DNA of 64,000 nucleotides from Cyprinodon diabolis (lineage: Eukaryota; Chordata; Actinopteri; Cyprinodontiformes; Cyprinodontidae): the NCBI GenBank assembly GCA_030533445.1, contig JARPUW010000263.1, positions 1-64,000 on the forward strand, written 5' to 3'. Below the pieces are notes generated by a model. The model did not search any database and had not been told where the DNA came from. It saw nothing but the letters and a program-made list of their open reading frames with translations. A program made the translations under genes and the position numbers. Shown here piece by piece: positions 25,801 to 37,741 of this stretch; position 1 is the first letter of the stretch; the number at the start of each line of letters is the position of its first letter.

Positions 25801-26226
25801 ACAGTGAGATAATGCCATTTTGGCCTCTGGAGTTGTAACAGACAAACCATTAATGATACAGCCATGATCTTTTCAGGCAATCATCTAGAGCTGAAAACTA
25901 ACAATATAAAGTAGATTTGAGCAGATATTTTTGGTTCCAAGCTTCAAATCAGAAGTTGAGGCCAAAACGCTTTTTTCACAGTGAGATAATGCCATTTTGG
26001 CCTCTGGAGTTGTAACAGACAAACCATTAATGATACAGGCATGATCTTTTCAGGCAATCATCTAGAGCTGAAAACTAAAAATATAAAGTAGATTTGAGCA
26101 GATGTTTTTGGTTCCAAGCTTCAAATCAGAAGTTGAGGCCAAAACGCTCTTTTCACAGTGAGATAATGCCATTTTGGCCTCTGGAGTTGTAACAGACAAA
26201 CCATTAATGATACAGCCATGATCTTT
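22862..26226. repeat. Left-domain block 6: 19 monomers
   Basis: This is the second copy of block 4 at +6,733 bp: D, E, H with c91g (23307), B-C, g86t (24542), C, E-F, E-F with c167g, G. It carries one extra plain monomer near 24.9-25.2 kb compared with block 4. Confidence 0.8.
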
Positions 26227-27644
26227 TCTGGCAATCATCTAGAGCTGAAAACTAACAATATTAAGTAGATTTGAGCAGATGTTTTTGGTTTCAAGCTTCA
26301 AATAAGAAGGTTGAGGCCAAAACGCTCATTTCACAGTGAGATAATGCCATTTTGGCCTCTGGAGTTGTAACAGACAAACCATTAATGATACAGCCATGAT
26401 CTTTTCTGGCAATCATCTAGAGCTGAAAACTAACAATATAAAGTAGATTTGAGCAGATGTTTTTGGTTCCAAGCTTCAAATCAGAAGTGGAGGCCAAAAC
26501 GCTCTTTTCACAGTGAGATAATGCCATTTTGGCCTCTGGAGTTGTAACAGACAAACCATTAATGATACAGCCATGATCTTTTCAGGCAATCATCTAGAGC
26601 TGAAAACTAACAATATAAAGTAGATTTGAGCAGACATTTTTGGTTCCAAGCTTCAAATCAGAAGTTCAGGCCAAAACGCTCTTTTCACAGTGAGATAATG
26701 CCATTTTGGCCTCTGGAGTTGTAACAGACAAACCATTAATGATACAGCCATGATCTTTTCTGGCAATCATCTAGAGCTGAAAACTAACAATATAAAGTAG
26801 ATTTGAGCAGATGTTTTTGGTTCCAAGCTTCAAATCAGAAGTTGAGGCCAAAACGCTCTTTTCACAGTGAGATAATGCCATTTTGGCCTCTGGAGTTGTA
26901 ACAGACAAACCATTAATGATACAGCCATGATCTTTTCTGGCAATCATCTAGAGCTGAAAACTAACAATATAAAGTAGATTTGAGCAGATGTTTTTGGTTC
27001 CAAGCTTCAAATCAGAAGGTTGAGGCCAAAACGCTATTTTCACAGTGAGATAATGCCATTTTGGCCTCTGGAGTTGTAACAGACAAACCATTAATGATAC
27101 AGCCATGATCTTTTCAGGCAATCATCTAGAGCTGAAAACTAACAATATAAAGTAGATTTGAGCAGACATTTTTGGTTCCAAGCTTCAAATCAGAAGTTCA
27201 GGCGAAAACGCTCTTTTCACAGTGAGATAATGCCATTTTGGCCTCTGGAGTTGTAACAGACAAACCATTAATGATACAGCCATGATCTTTTCAGGCAATC
27301 ATCTAGAGCTGAAAACTAACAATATAAAGTAGATTTGAGCAGATATTTTTGGTTCCAAGCTTCAAATCAGAAGTTGAGGCCAAAACGCTTTTTTCACAGT
27401 GAGATAATGCCATTTTGGCCTCTGGAGTTGTAACAGACAAACCATTAATGATACAGCCATGATCTTTTCAGGCAATCATCTAGAGCTGAAAACTAAAAAT
27501 ATAAAGTAGATTTGAGCAGATGTTTTTGGTTCCAAGCTTCAAATCAGAAGTTGAGGCCAAAACGCTCTTTTCACAGTGAGATAATGCCATTTTGGCCTCT
27601 GGAGTTGTAACAGACAAACCATTAATGATACAGCCATGATCTTT
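26227..27644. repeat. Left-domain tail: last D-E-H cassette
   Basis: D (26303), E, H, plain, B, then the isolated H with c91g (27204), F without c167g and G (c30a near 27.5 kb). It copies block 5 at +6,909 bp up to G. It then diverges: block 5 continues with the chimeric B half, this copy with plain sequence. These are the last H monomers in the window. Confidence 0.78.
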
Positions 27645-29771
27645 TCTGGCAATCATCTAGAGCTGAAAACTAACAATATAAAGTAGATTTGAGCAGATGT
27701 TTTTGGTTCCAAGCTTTAAATCAGAAGTTGAGGCCAAAACGCTCTTTTCACAGTGAGATAATGCCATTTTGGCCTCTGGAGTTGTAACAGACAAACCATT
27801 AATGATACAGCCATGATCTTTTCTGGCAATCATCTAGAGCTGAAAACTAACAATATAAAGTAGATTTGAGCAGATGTTTTTGGTTCCAAGCTTCAAATCA
27901 GAAGGTTGAGGCCAAAACGCTATTTTCACAGTGAGATAATGCCATTTTGGCCTCTGGAGTTGTAACAGACAAACCATTAATGATACAGCCATGATCTTTT
28001 CTGGCAATCATCTAGAGCTGAAAACTAACAATATAAAGTATATTTGAGCAGATGTTTTTGGTTCCAAGCTTCAAATCAGAAGTTGAGGCCAAAACGCTCA
28101 TTTCACAGTGAGATAATGCCATTTTGGCCTCTGGAGTTGTAACAGACAAACCATTAATGATACAGCCATGATCTTTTCTGGCAATCATCTAGAGCTGAAA
28201 ACTAACAATATAAAGTAGATTTGAGCAGATGTTTTTGGTTCCAAGCTTCAAATCAGAAGTTGAGGCCAAAACGCTCTTTTCACAGTGAGATAATGCCATT
28301 TTGGCCTCTGGAGTTGTAACAGACAAACCATTAATGATACAGCCATGATCTTTTCTGGCAATCATCTAGAGCTGAAAACTAACAATATAAAGTAGATTTG
28401 AGCAGATGTTTTTGGTTCCAAGCTTCAAATCAGAAGTTGAGGCCAAAACGCTCTTTTCACAGTGAGATAATGCCATTTTGGCCTCTGGAGTTGTAACAGA
28501 CAAACCATTAATGATACAGCCATGATCTTTTCTGGCAATCATCTAGAGCTGAAAACTAACAATATAAAGTAGATTTGAGCAGATGTTTTTGGTTCCAAGC
28601 TTCAAATCAGAAGTTGAGGCCAAAACGCTCTTTTCACAGTGAGATAATGCCATTTTGGCCTCTGGAGTTGTAACAGACAAACCATTAATGATACAGCCAT
28701 GATCTTTTCTGGCAATCATCTAGAGCTGAAAACTAACAATATAAAGTAGATTTGAGCAGATGTTTTTGGTTCCAAGCTTCAAATCAGAAGGTTGAGGCCA
28801 AAACGCTCTTTTCACAGTGAGATAATGCCATTTTGGCCTCTGGAGTTGTAACAGACAAACCATTAATGATACAGCCATGATCTTTTCTGGCAATCATCTA
28901 GAGCTGAAAACTAACAATATAAAGTATATTCGAGCAGATGTTTTTGGTTCCAAGCTTCAAATCAGAAGTTGAGGCCAAAACGCTCTTTTCACAGTGAGAT
29001 AATGCCATTTTGGCCTCTGGAGTTGTAACAGACAAACCATTAATGATACAGCCATGATCTTTTCTGGCAATCATCTAGAGCTGAAAACTAACAATATTAA
29101 GTAGATTTGAGCAGATGTTTTTGGTTTCAAGCTTCAAATAAGAAGGTTGAGGCCAAAACGCTCATTTCACAGTGAGATAATGCCATTTTGGCCTCTGGAG
29201 TTGTAACAGACAAACCATTAATGATACAGCCATGATCTTTTCTGGCAATCATCTAGAGCTGAAAACTAACAATATAAAGTAGATTTGAGCAGATGTTTTT
29301 GGTTCCAAGCTTCAAATCAGAAGTGGAGGCCAAAACGCTCTTTTCACAGTGAGATAATGCCATTTTGGCCTCTGGAGTTGTAACAGACAAACCATTAATG
29401 ATACAGCCATGATCTTTTCAGGCAATCATCTAGAGCTGAAAACTAACAATATAAAGTAGATTTGAGCAGATATTTTTGGTTCCAAGCTTCAAATCAGAAG
29501 TTGAGGCCAAAACGCTTTTTTCACAGTGAGATAATGCCATTTTGGCCTCTGGAGTTGTAACAGACAAACCATTAATGATACAGGCATGATCTTTTCAGGC
29601 AATCATCTAGAGCTGAAAACTAAAAATATAAAGTAGATTTGAGCAGATGTTTTTGGTTCCAAGCTTCAAATCAGAAGTTGAGGCCAAAACGCTCTTTTCA
29701 CAGTGAGATAATGCCATTTTGGCCTCTGGAGTTGTAACAGACAAACCATTAATGATACAGCCATGATCTTT

Positions 29772-29947
29772 TCTGGCAATCATCTAGAGCTGAAAACTAA
29801 CAATATAAAGTAGATTTGAGCAGATGTTTTGGTTCCAAGCTTCAAATCAGAAGTTGAGGCCAAAACGCTCTTTTCACAGTGAGATAATGCCATTTTGGCC
29901 TCTGGAGTTGTAACAGACAAACCATTAATGATACAGCCATGATCTTT
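29772..29947. repeat. 176-bp monomer class (one T lost from the T run)
   Basis: This is the first of eight 176-bp units, which read 'gatgttttgg' because one T of bases 56-60 is missing. The others have the T of 'gatg' at 36379, 37441, 39921, 40983, 45588, 50902 and 56925. All are in the right domain and each is followed by a t44a monomer. This makes the pair 176-bp/t44a a reliable HOR landmark. It is absent from the sixth HOR unit because of a deletion. Confidence 0.9.
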
Positions 29948-30655
29948 TCTGGCAATCATCTAGAGCTGAAAACTAACAATATAAAGTAGAATTGAGCAGA
30001 TGTTTTTGGTTCCAAGCTTCAAATCAGAAGTTCAGGCCAAAACGCTCTTTTCACAGTGAGATAATGCCATTTTGGCCTCTGGAGTTGTAACAGACAAACC
30101 ATTAATGATACAGCCATGATCTTTTCTGGCAATCATCTAGAGCTGAAAACTAACAATATAAAGTAGATTTGAGCAGATGTTTTTGGTTCCAAGCTTCAAA
30201 TCAGAAGTTGAGGCCAAAACGCTCTTTTCACAGTGAGATAATGCCATTTTGGCCTCTGGAGTTGTAACAGACAAACCATTAATGATACAGCCATGATCTT
30301 TTCAGGCAATCATCTAGAGCTGAAAACTAACAATATAAAGTAGATTTGAGCAGATGTTTTTGGTTCCAAGCTTAAAATCAGAAGTTGAGGCCAAAACGCT
30401 CTTTTCACAGTGAGATAATGCCATTTTGGCCTCTGGAGTTGTAACAGACAAACCATTAATGATACAGCCATGATCTTTTCAGGCAATCATCTAGAGCTGA
30501 AAACTAACAATATAAAGTAGATTTGAGCAGATATTTTTGGTTCCAAGCTTCAAATCAGAAGTTGAGGCCAAAACGCTCTTTTCACAGTGAGATAATGCCA
30601 TTTTGGCCTCTGGAGTTGTAACAGACAAACCATTAATGATACAGCCATGATCTTT

Positions 30656-31717
30656 TCAGGCAATCATCTAGAGCTGAAAACTAACAATATAAAGTAGATT
30701 TGAGCAGATATTTTTGGTTCCAAGCTTCAAATCAGAAGTTGAGGCCAAAACGCTCTTTTCACAGTGAGATAATGCCATTTTGGCCTCTGGAGTTGTTACA
30801 GACAAAACATTAATGATACAGCCATGATCTTTTCAGGCAATCATCTAGAGCTGAAAACTAAAAATATAAAGTAGATTTGAGCAGATGTTTTTGGTTCCAA
30901 GCTTCAAATCGGAAGTTGAGGCCAAAACGCTCTTTTCACAGTGAGATAATGCCATTTTGGCCTCTGGAGTTGTAACAGACAAACCATTAATGATACAGCC
31001 ATGATCTTTTCAGGCAATCATCTAGAGCTGAAAACTAACAATATAAAGTAGATTTGAGCAGATGTTTTTGGTTCCAAGCTTCAAATCAGAAGTTGAGGCC
31101 AAAACGCTCTTTTCACAGTGAGATAATGCCATTTTGGCCTCTGGAGTTGTAACAGACAAACCATTAATGATACAGCCATGATCTTTTCAGGCAATCATCT
31201 AGAGCTGAAAACTAACAATATAAAGTAGATTTGAGCAGATATTTTTGGTTCCAAGCTTCAAATCAGAAGTTGAGGCCAAAACGCTCTTTTCACAGTGAGA
31301 TAATGCCATTTTGGCCTCTGGAGTTGTTACAGACAAAACATTAATGATACAGCCATGATCTTTTCAGGCAATCATCTAGAGCTGAAAACTAAAAATATAA
31401 AGTAGATTTGAGCAGATGTTTTTGGTTCCAAGCTTCAAATCGGAAGTTGAGGCCAAAACGCTCTTTTCACAGTGAGATAATGCCATTTTGGCCTCTGGAG
31501 TTGTAACAGACAAACCATTAATGATACAGCCATGATCTTTTCAGGCAATCATCTAGAGCTGAAAACTAACAATATAAAGTAGATTTGAGCAGATGTTTTT
31601 GGTTCCAAGCTTCAAATCAGAAGTTGAGGCCAAAACGCTCTTTTCACAGTGAGATAATGCCATTTTGGCCTCTGGAGTTGTAACAGACAAACCATTAATG
31701 ATACAGCCATGATCTTT
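30656..31717. repeat. 531-bp a142t trimer, two tandem copies
   Basis: The trimer is a monomer with g55a, a142t and c152a, then a monomer with c30a and a79g, then a plain t3a monomer. a142t lies at 30797 and 31328, exactly 531 bp apart. The pair recurs in every right-domain unit: 41955/42486, 46914/47445 (preceded by a third at 46560), 51874/52405, 57897/58428 and 63213/63744. In units R4, R5 and R6 the second copy additionally carries t118c (52558, 58581, 63897). Confidence 0.9.
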
Positions 31718-34021
31718 TCAGGCAATCATCTAGAGCTGAAAACTAACAATATAAAGTAGATTTGAGCAGATGTTTTTGGTTCCAAGCTTCAAATCAGAAG
31801 TTGAGGCCAAAACGCTCATTTCACAGTGAGATAATGCCATTTTGGCCTCTGGAGTTGTAACAGACAAACCATTAATGATACAGCCATGATCTTTTCTGGC
31901 AATCATCTAGAGCTGAAAACTAACAATATAAAGTAGATTTGAGCAGATGTTTTTGGTTCCAAGCTTCAAATCAGAAGTTGAGGCCAAAACGCTCTTTTCA
32001 CAGTGAGATAATGCCATTTTGGCCTCTGGAGTTGTAACAGACAAACCATTAATGATACAGCCATGATCTTTTCTGGCAATAATCTAGAGCTGAAAACTAA
32101 CAATATTAAGTAGATTTGAGCAGATGTTTTTGGTTCCAAGCTTCATAACAGAAGGTTGAGGCCAAAACGCTCATTTCACAGTGAGATAATGCCATTTTGG
32201 CCTCTGGAGTTGTAACAGACAAACCATTAATGATACAGCCATGATCTTTTCTGGCAATCATCTAGAGCTGAAAACTAACAATATAAAGTAGATTTGAGCA
32301 GATGTTTTTGGTTCCAAGCTTCAAATCAGAAGTGGAGGCCAAAACGCTCTTTTCACAGTGAGATAATGCCATTTTGGCCTCTGGAGTTGTAACAGACAAA
32401 CCATTAATGATACAGCCATGATCTTTTCAGGCAATCATCTAGAGCTGAAAACTAACAATATAAAGTAGATTTGAGCAGATATTTTTGGTTCCAAGCTTCA
32501 AATCAGAAGTTGAGGCCAAAACGCTCTTTTCACAGTGAGATAATGCCATTTTGGCCTCTGGAGTTGTAACAGACAAACCATTAATGATACAGCCATGATC
32601 TTTTCAGGCAATCATCTAGAGCTGAAAACTAAAAATATAAAGTAGATTTGAGCAGATGTTTTTGGTTCCAAGCTTCAAATCAGAAGTTGAGGCCAAAACG
32701 CTCTTTTCACAGTGAGATAATGCCATTTTGGCCTCTGGAGTTGTAACAGACAAACCATTAATGATACAGCCATTATCTTTTCTGGCAATCATCTAGAGCT
32801 GAAAACTAACAATATAAAGTAGATTTGAGCAGATGTTTTTGGTTCCAAGCTTCAAATCAGAAGGTTGAGGCCAAAACGCTCTTTTCACAGTGAGATAATG
32901 CCATTTTGGCCTCTGGAGTTGTAACAGACAAACCATTAATGATACAGCCATGATCTTTTCTGGCAATCATCTAGAGCTGAAAACTAACAATATAAAGTAT
33001 ATTTGAGCAGATGTTTTTGGTTCCAAGCTTCAAATCAGAAGTTGAGGCCAAAACGCTCATTTCACAGTGAGATAATGCCATTTTGGCCTCTGGAGTTGTA
33101 ACAGACAAACCATTAATGATACAGCCATGATCTTTTCTGGCAATCATCTAGAGCTGAAAACTAACAATATAAAGTAGATTTGAGCAGATGTTTTTGGTTC
33201 CAAGCTTCAAATCAGAAGTTGAGGCCAAAACGCTCTTTTCACAGTGAGATAATGCCATTTTGGCCTCTGGAGTTGTAACAGACAAACCATTAATGATACA
33301 GCCATGATCTTTTCTGGCAATCATCTAGAGCTGAAAACTAACAATATTAAGTAGATTTGAGCAGATGTTTTTGGTTTCAAGTTTCAAATCAGAAGGTTGA
33401 GGCCAAAACGCTCATTTCACAGTGAGATAATGCCATTTTGGCCTCTGGAGTTGTAACAGACAAACCATTAATGATACAGCCATGATCTTTTCTGGCAATC
33501 ATCTAGAGCTGAAAACTAACAATATAAAGTAGATTTGAGCAGATGTTTTTGGTTCCAAGCTTCAAATCAGAAGTTGAGGCCAAAACGCTCTTTTCACAGT
33601 GAGATAATGCCATTTTGGCCTCTGGAGTTGTAACAGACAAACCATTAATGATACAGGCATGATCTTTTCAGGCAATCATCTAGAGCTGAAAACTAAAAAT
33701 ATAAAGTAGATTTGAGCAGATGTTTTTGGTTCCAAGCTTCAAATCAGAAGTTGAGGCCAAAACGCTCTTTTCACAGTGAGATAATGCCATTTTGGCCTCT
33801 GGAGTTGTAACAGACAAACCATTAATGATACAGCCATGATCTTTTCTGGCAATCATCTAGAGCTGAAAACTAACAATATAAAGTAGATTTGAGCAGATGT
33901 TTTTGGTTCCAAGCTTCAAATCAGAAGTTGAGGCCAAAACGCTCTTTTCACAGTGAGATAATGCCATTTTGGCCTCTGGAGTTGTAACAGACAAACCATT
34001 AATGATACAGCCATGATCTTT

Positions 34022-37000
34022 TCTGGCAATCATCTAGAGCTGAAAACTAACAATATAAAGTAGATTTGAGCAGATGTTTTTGGTTCCAAGCTTCAAATCA
34101 GAAGGTTGAGGCCAAAACGCTATTTTCACAGTGAGATAATGCCATTTTGGCCTCTGGAGTTGTAACAGACAAACCATTAATGATACAGCCATGATCTTTT
34201 CTGGCAATCATCTAGAGCTGAAAACTAACAATATAAAGTATATTTGAGCAGATGTTTTTGGTTCCAAGCTTCAAATCAGAAGTTGAGGCCAAAACGCTCA
34301 TTTCACAGTGAGATAATGCCATTTTGGCCTCTGGAGTTGTAACAGACAAACCATTAATGATACAGCCATGATCTTTTCTGGCAATCATCTAGAGCTGAAA
34401 ACTAACAATATAAAGTAGATTTGAGCAGATGTTTTTGGTTCCAAGCTTCAAATCAGAAGTTGAGGCCAAAACGCTCTTTTCACAGTGAGATAATGCCATT
34501 TTGGCCTCTGGAGTTGTAACAGACAAACCATTAATGATACAGCCATGATCTTTTCTGGCAATCATCTAGAGCTGAAAACTAACAATATAAAGTAGATTTG
34601 AGCAGATGTTTTTGGTTCCAAGCTTCAAATCAGAAGTTGAGGCCAAAACGCTCTTTTCACAGTGAGATAATGCCATTTTGGCCTCTGGAGTTGTAACAGA
34701 CAAACCATTAATGATACAGCCATGATCTTTTCTGGCAATCATCTAGAGCTGAAAACTAACAATATAAAGTAGATTTGAGCAGATGTTTTTGGTTCCAAGC
34801 TTCAAATCAGAAGTTGAGGCCAAAACGCTCTTTTCACAGTGAGATAATGCCATTTTGGCCTCTGGAGTTGTAACAGACAAACCATTAATGATACAGCCAT
34901 GATCTTTTCTGGCAATCATCTAGAGCTGAAAACTAACAATATAAAGTAGATTTGAGCAGATGTTTTTGGTTCCAAGCTTCAAATCAGAAGTTGAGGCCAA
35001 AACGCTCTTTTCACAGTGAGATAATGCCATTTTGGCCTCTGGAGTTGTAACAGACAAACCATTAATGATACAGCCATGATCTTTTCTGGCAATCATCTAG
35101 AGCTGAAAACTAACAATATAAAGTAGATTTGAGCAGATGTTTTTGGTTCCAAGCTTCAAATCAGAAGTTGAGGCCAAAACGCTCTTTTCACAGTGAGATA
35201 ATGCCATTTTGGCCTCTGGAGTTGTAACAGACAAACCATTAATGATACAGCCATGATCTTTTCTGGCAATCATCTAGAGCTGAAAACTAACAATATAAAG
35301 TAGATTTGAGCAGATGTTTTTGGTTCCAAGCTTCAAATCAGAAGGTTGAGGCCAAAACGCTCTTTTCACAGTGAGATAATGCCATTTTGGCCTCTGGAGT
35401 TGTAACAGACAAACCATTAATGATACAGCCATGATCTTTTCTGGCAATCATCTAGAGCTGAAAACTAACAATATAAAGTATATTCGAGCAGATGTTTTTG
35501 GTTCCAAGCTTCAAATCAGAAGTTGAGGCCAAAACGCTCTTTTCACAGTGAGATAATGCCATTTTGGCCTCTGGAGTTGTAACAGACAAACCATTAATGA
35601 TACAGCCATGATCTTTTCTGGCAATCATCTAGAGCTGAAAACTAACAATATTAAGTAGATTTGAGCAGATGTTTTTGGTTTCAAGCTTCAAATAAGAAGG
35701 TTGAGGCCAAAACGCTCATTTCACAGTGAGATAATGCCATTTTTGCCTCTGGAGTTGTAACAGACAAACCATTAATGATACAGCCATGATCTTTTCTGGC
35801 AATCATCTAGAGCTGAAAACTAACAATATAAAGTAGATTTGAGCAGATGTTTTTGGTTCCAAGCTTCAAATCAGAAGTGGAGGCCAAAACGCTCTTTTCA
35901 CAGTGAGATAATGCCATTTTGGCCTCTGGAGTTGTAACAGACAAACCATTAATGATACAGCCATGATCTTTTCAGGCAATCATCTAGAGCTGAAAACTAA
36001 CAATATAAAGTAGATTTGAGCAGATATTTTTGGTTCCAAGCTTCAAATCAGAAGTTGAGGCCAAAACGCTTTTTTCACAGTGAGATAATGCCATTTTGGC
36101 CTCTGGAGTTGTAACAGACAAACCATTAATGATACAGGCATGATCTTTTCAGGCAATCATCTAGAGCTGAAAACTAAAAATATAAAGTAGATTTGAGCAG
36201 ATGTTTTTGGTTCCAAGCTTCAAATCAGAAGTTGAGGCCAAAACGCTCTTTTCACAGTGAGATAATGCCATTTTGGCCTCTGGAGTTGTAACAGACAAAC
36301 CATTAATGATACAGCCATGATCTTTTCTGGCAATCATCTAGAGCTGAAAACTAACAATATAAAGTAGATTTGAGCAGATGTTTTGGTTCCAAGCTTCAAA
36401 TCAGAAGTTGAGGCCAAAACGCTCTTTTCACAGTGAGATAATGCCATTTTGGCCTCTGGAGTTGTAACAGACAAACCATTAATGATACAGCCATGATCTT
36501 TTCTGGCAATCATCTAGAGCTGAAAACTAACAATATAAAGTAGAATTGAGCAGATGTTTTTGGTTCCAAGCTTCAAATCAGAAGTTCAGGCCAAAACGCT
36601 CTTTTCACAGTGAGATAATGCCATTTTGGCCTCTGGAGTTGTAACAGACAAACCATTAATGATACAGCCATGATCTTTTCTGGCAATCATCTAGAGCTGA
36701 AAACTAACAATATAAAGTAGATTTGAGCAGATGTTTTTGGTTCCAAGCTTCAAATCAGAAGGTTGAGGCCAAAACGCTCTTTTCACAGTGAGATAATGCC
36801 ATTTTGGCCTCTGGAGTTGTAACAGACAAACCATTAATGATACAGCCATGATCTTTTCTGGCAATCATCTAGAGCTGAAAACTAACAATATAAAGTATAT
36901 TCGAGCAGATGTTTTTGGTTCCAAGCTTCAAATCAGAAGTTGAGGCCAAAACGCTCTTTTCACAGTGAGATAATGCCATTTTGGCCTCTGGAGTTGTAAC

Positions 37001-37563
37001 AGACAAACCATTAATGATACAGCCATGATCTTTTCTGGCAATCATCTAGAGCTGAAAACTAACAATATTAAGTAGATTTGAGCAGATGTTTTTGGTTCCA
37101 AGCTTCAAATCAGAAGTTGAGGCCAAAACGCTCTTTTCACAGTGAGATAATGCCATTTTGGCCTCTGGAGTTGTAACAGACAAACCATTAATGATACAGG
37201 CATGATCTTTTCAGGCAATCATCTAGAGCTGAAAACTAAAAATATAAAGTAGATTTGAGCAGATGTTTTTGGTTCCAAGCTTCAAATCAGAAGTTGAGGC
37301 CAAAACGCTCTTTTCACAGTGAGATAATGCCATTTTGGCCTCTGGAGTTGTAACAGACAAACCATTAATGATACAGCCATGATCTTTTCTGGCAATCATC
37401 TAGAGCTGAAAACTAACAATATAAAGTAGATTTGAGCAGATGTTTTGGTTCCAAGCTTCAAATCAGAAGTTGAGGCCAAAACGCTCTTTTCACAGTGAGA
37501 TAATGCCATTTTGGCCTCTGGAGTTGTAACAGACAAACCATTAATGATACAGCCATGATCTTT
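34022..37563. repeat. 20-monomer tandem duplication, copy 1 (3,542 bp)
   Basis: All of its diagnostic bases that I checked recur 3,542 bp downstream: t46c 35485 and 39027, c78a D unit 35693 and 39235, c167g 36138 and 39680, 176-bp units 36379 and 39921 and 37441 and 40983, second t46c 36902 and 40444. Within it, the run extra-G/t46c to 176-bp/I is itself partly repeated after eight monomers (35262 to 36679), with the D-E-F part reduced to one monomer. Copy 1 has a private g127t at 35744. Confidence 0.88.
37034..37210. repeat. Hybrid monomer with a36t and c167g
   Basis: This unit combines a36t, otherwise found in D and c70t-type monomers, with c167g (37200), otherwise found in F and in the unit after c70t. 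It lacks c65t, c70t, c78a, g55a and c100t. It sits where the first pass has D, E and F, so three monomers have been replaced by one. Its duplicate is at 40576-40752. The crossover probably lay between bases 36 and 65; the second parent is ambiguous. Confidence 0.65.
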
Positions 37564-37741
37564 TCTGGCAATCATCTAGAGCTGAAAACTAACAATATAA
37601 AGTAGAATTGAGCAGATGTTTTTGGTTCCAAGCTTCAAATCAGAAGGTTGAGGCCAAAACGCTATTTTCACAGTGAGATAATGCCATTTTGGCCTCTGGA
37701 GTTGTAACAGACAAACCATTAATGATACAGCCATGATCTTT
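37564..37741. repeat. Crossover monomer at the 20-mer duplication junction
   Basis: The first part carries t44a (37607), the mark of type I. The second part carries the extra G and c100a of type B instead of type I's g86c. Every other t44a monomer of the right domain has g86c. The unit lies exactly where copy 1 ends and copy 2 begins: its 3' part matches the first monomer of copy 1 (34022), and the expected I monomer is found at the end of copy 2 (41106). The exchange point is therefore within about 37,608-37,646. Confidence 0.85.

Larger units (their letters stand above)
27645..33844. repeat. Right-domain HOR unit R1, 35 monomers (6,200 bp)
   Basis: The order is c73t (27717), B, C, three plain, extra-G, t46c (28931), D (29139), E, F with c167g, G, 176-bp unit (29825), I (t44a, g86c), plain, c73a (30374) and g55a. 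A pair of a142t trimers follows (30797, 31328). Then come plain, t101a, plain, c10a with a36t, E, F-like without c100t, G, extra-G, C, plain, c70t (33382), plain with c167g, G. Distances from c73t to later markers match unit R4 exactly up to the second trimer; beyond that they are one monomer longer. One private change is seen near 32774 (g171t). Confidence 0.85.

Noticed and set aside
27204..27717. A transposon or unique sequence at the domain border
   Set aside because: Monomers continue without a break in phase across the border; only the variant content changes.
28920..28940. CENP-B box suggested by the TTCG in t46c monomers
   Set aside because: Only the TTCG part fits. The downstream A and CGGG core positions of the CENP-B box are absent, and the variant is present in only a few monomers.
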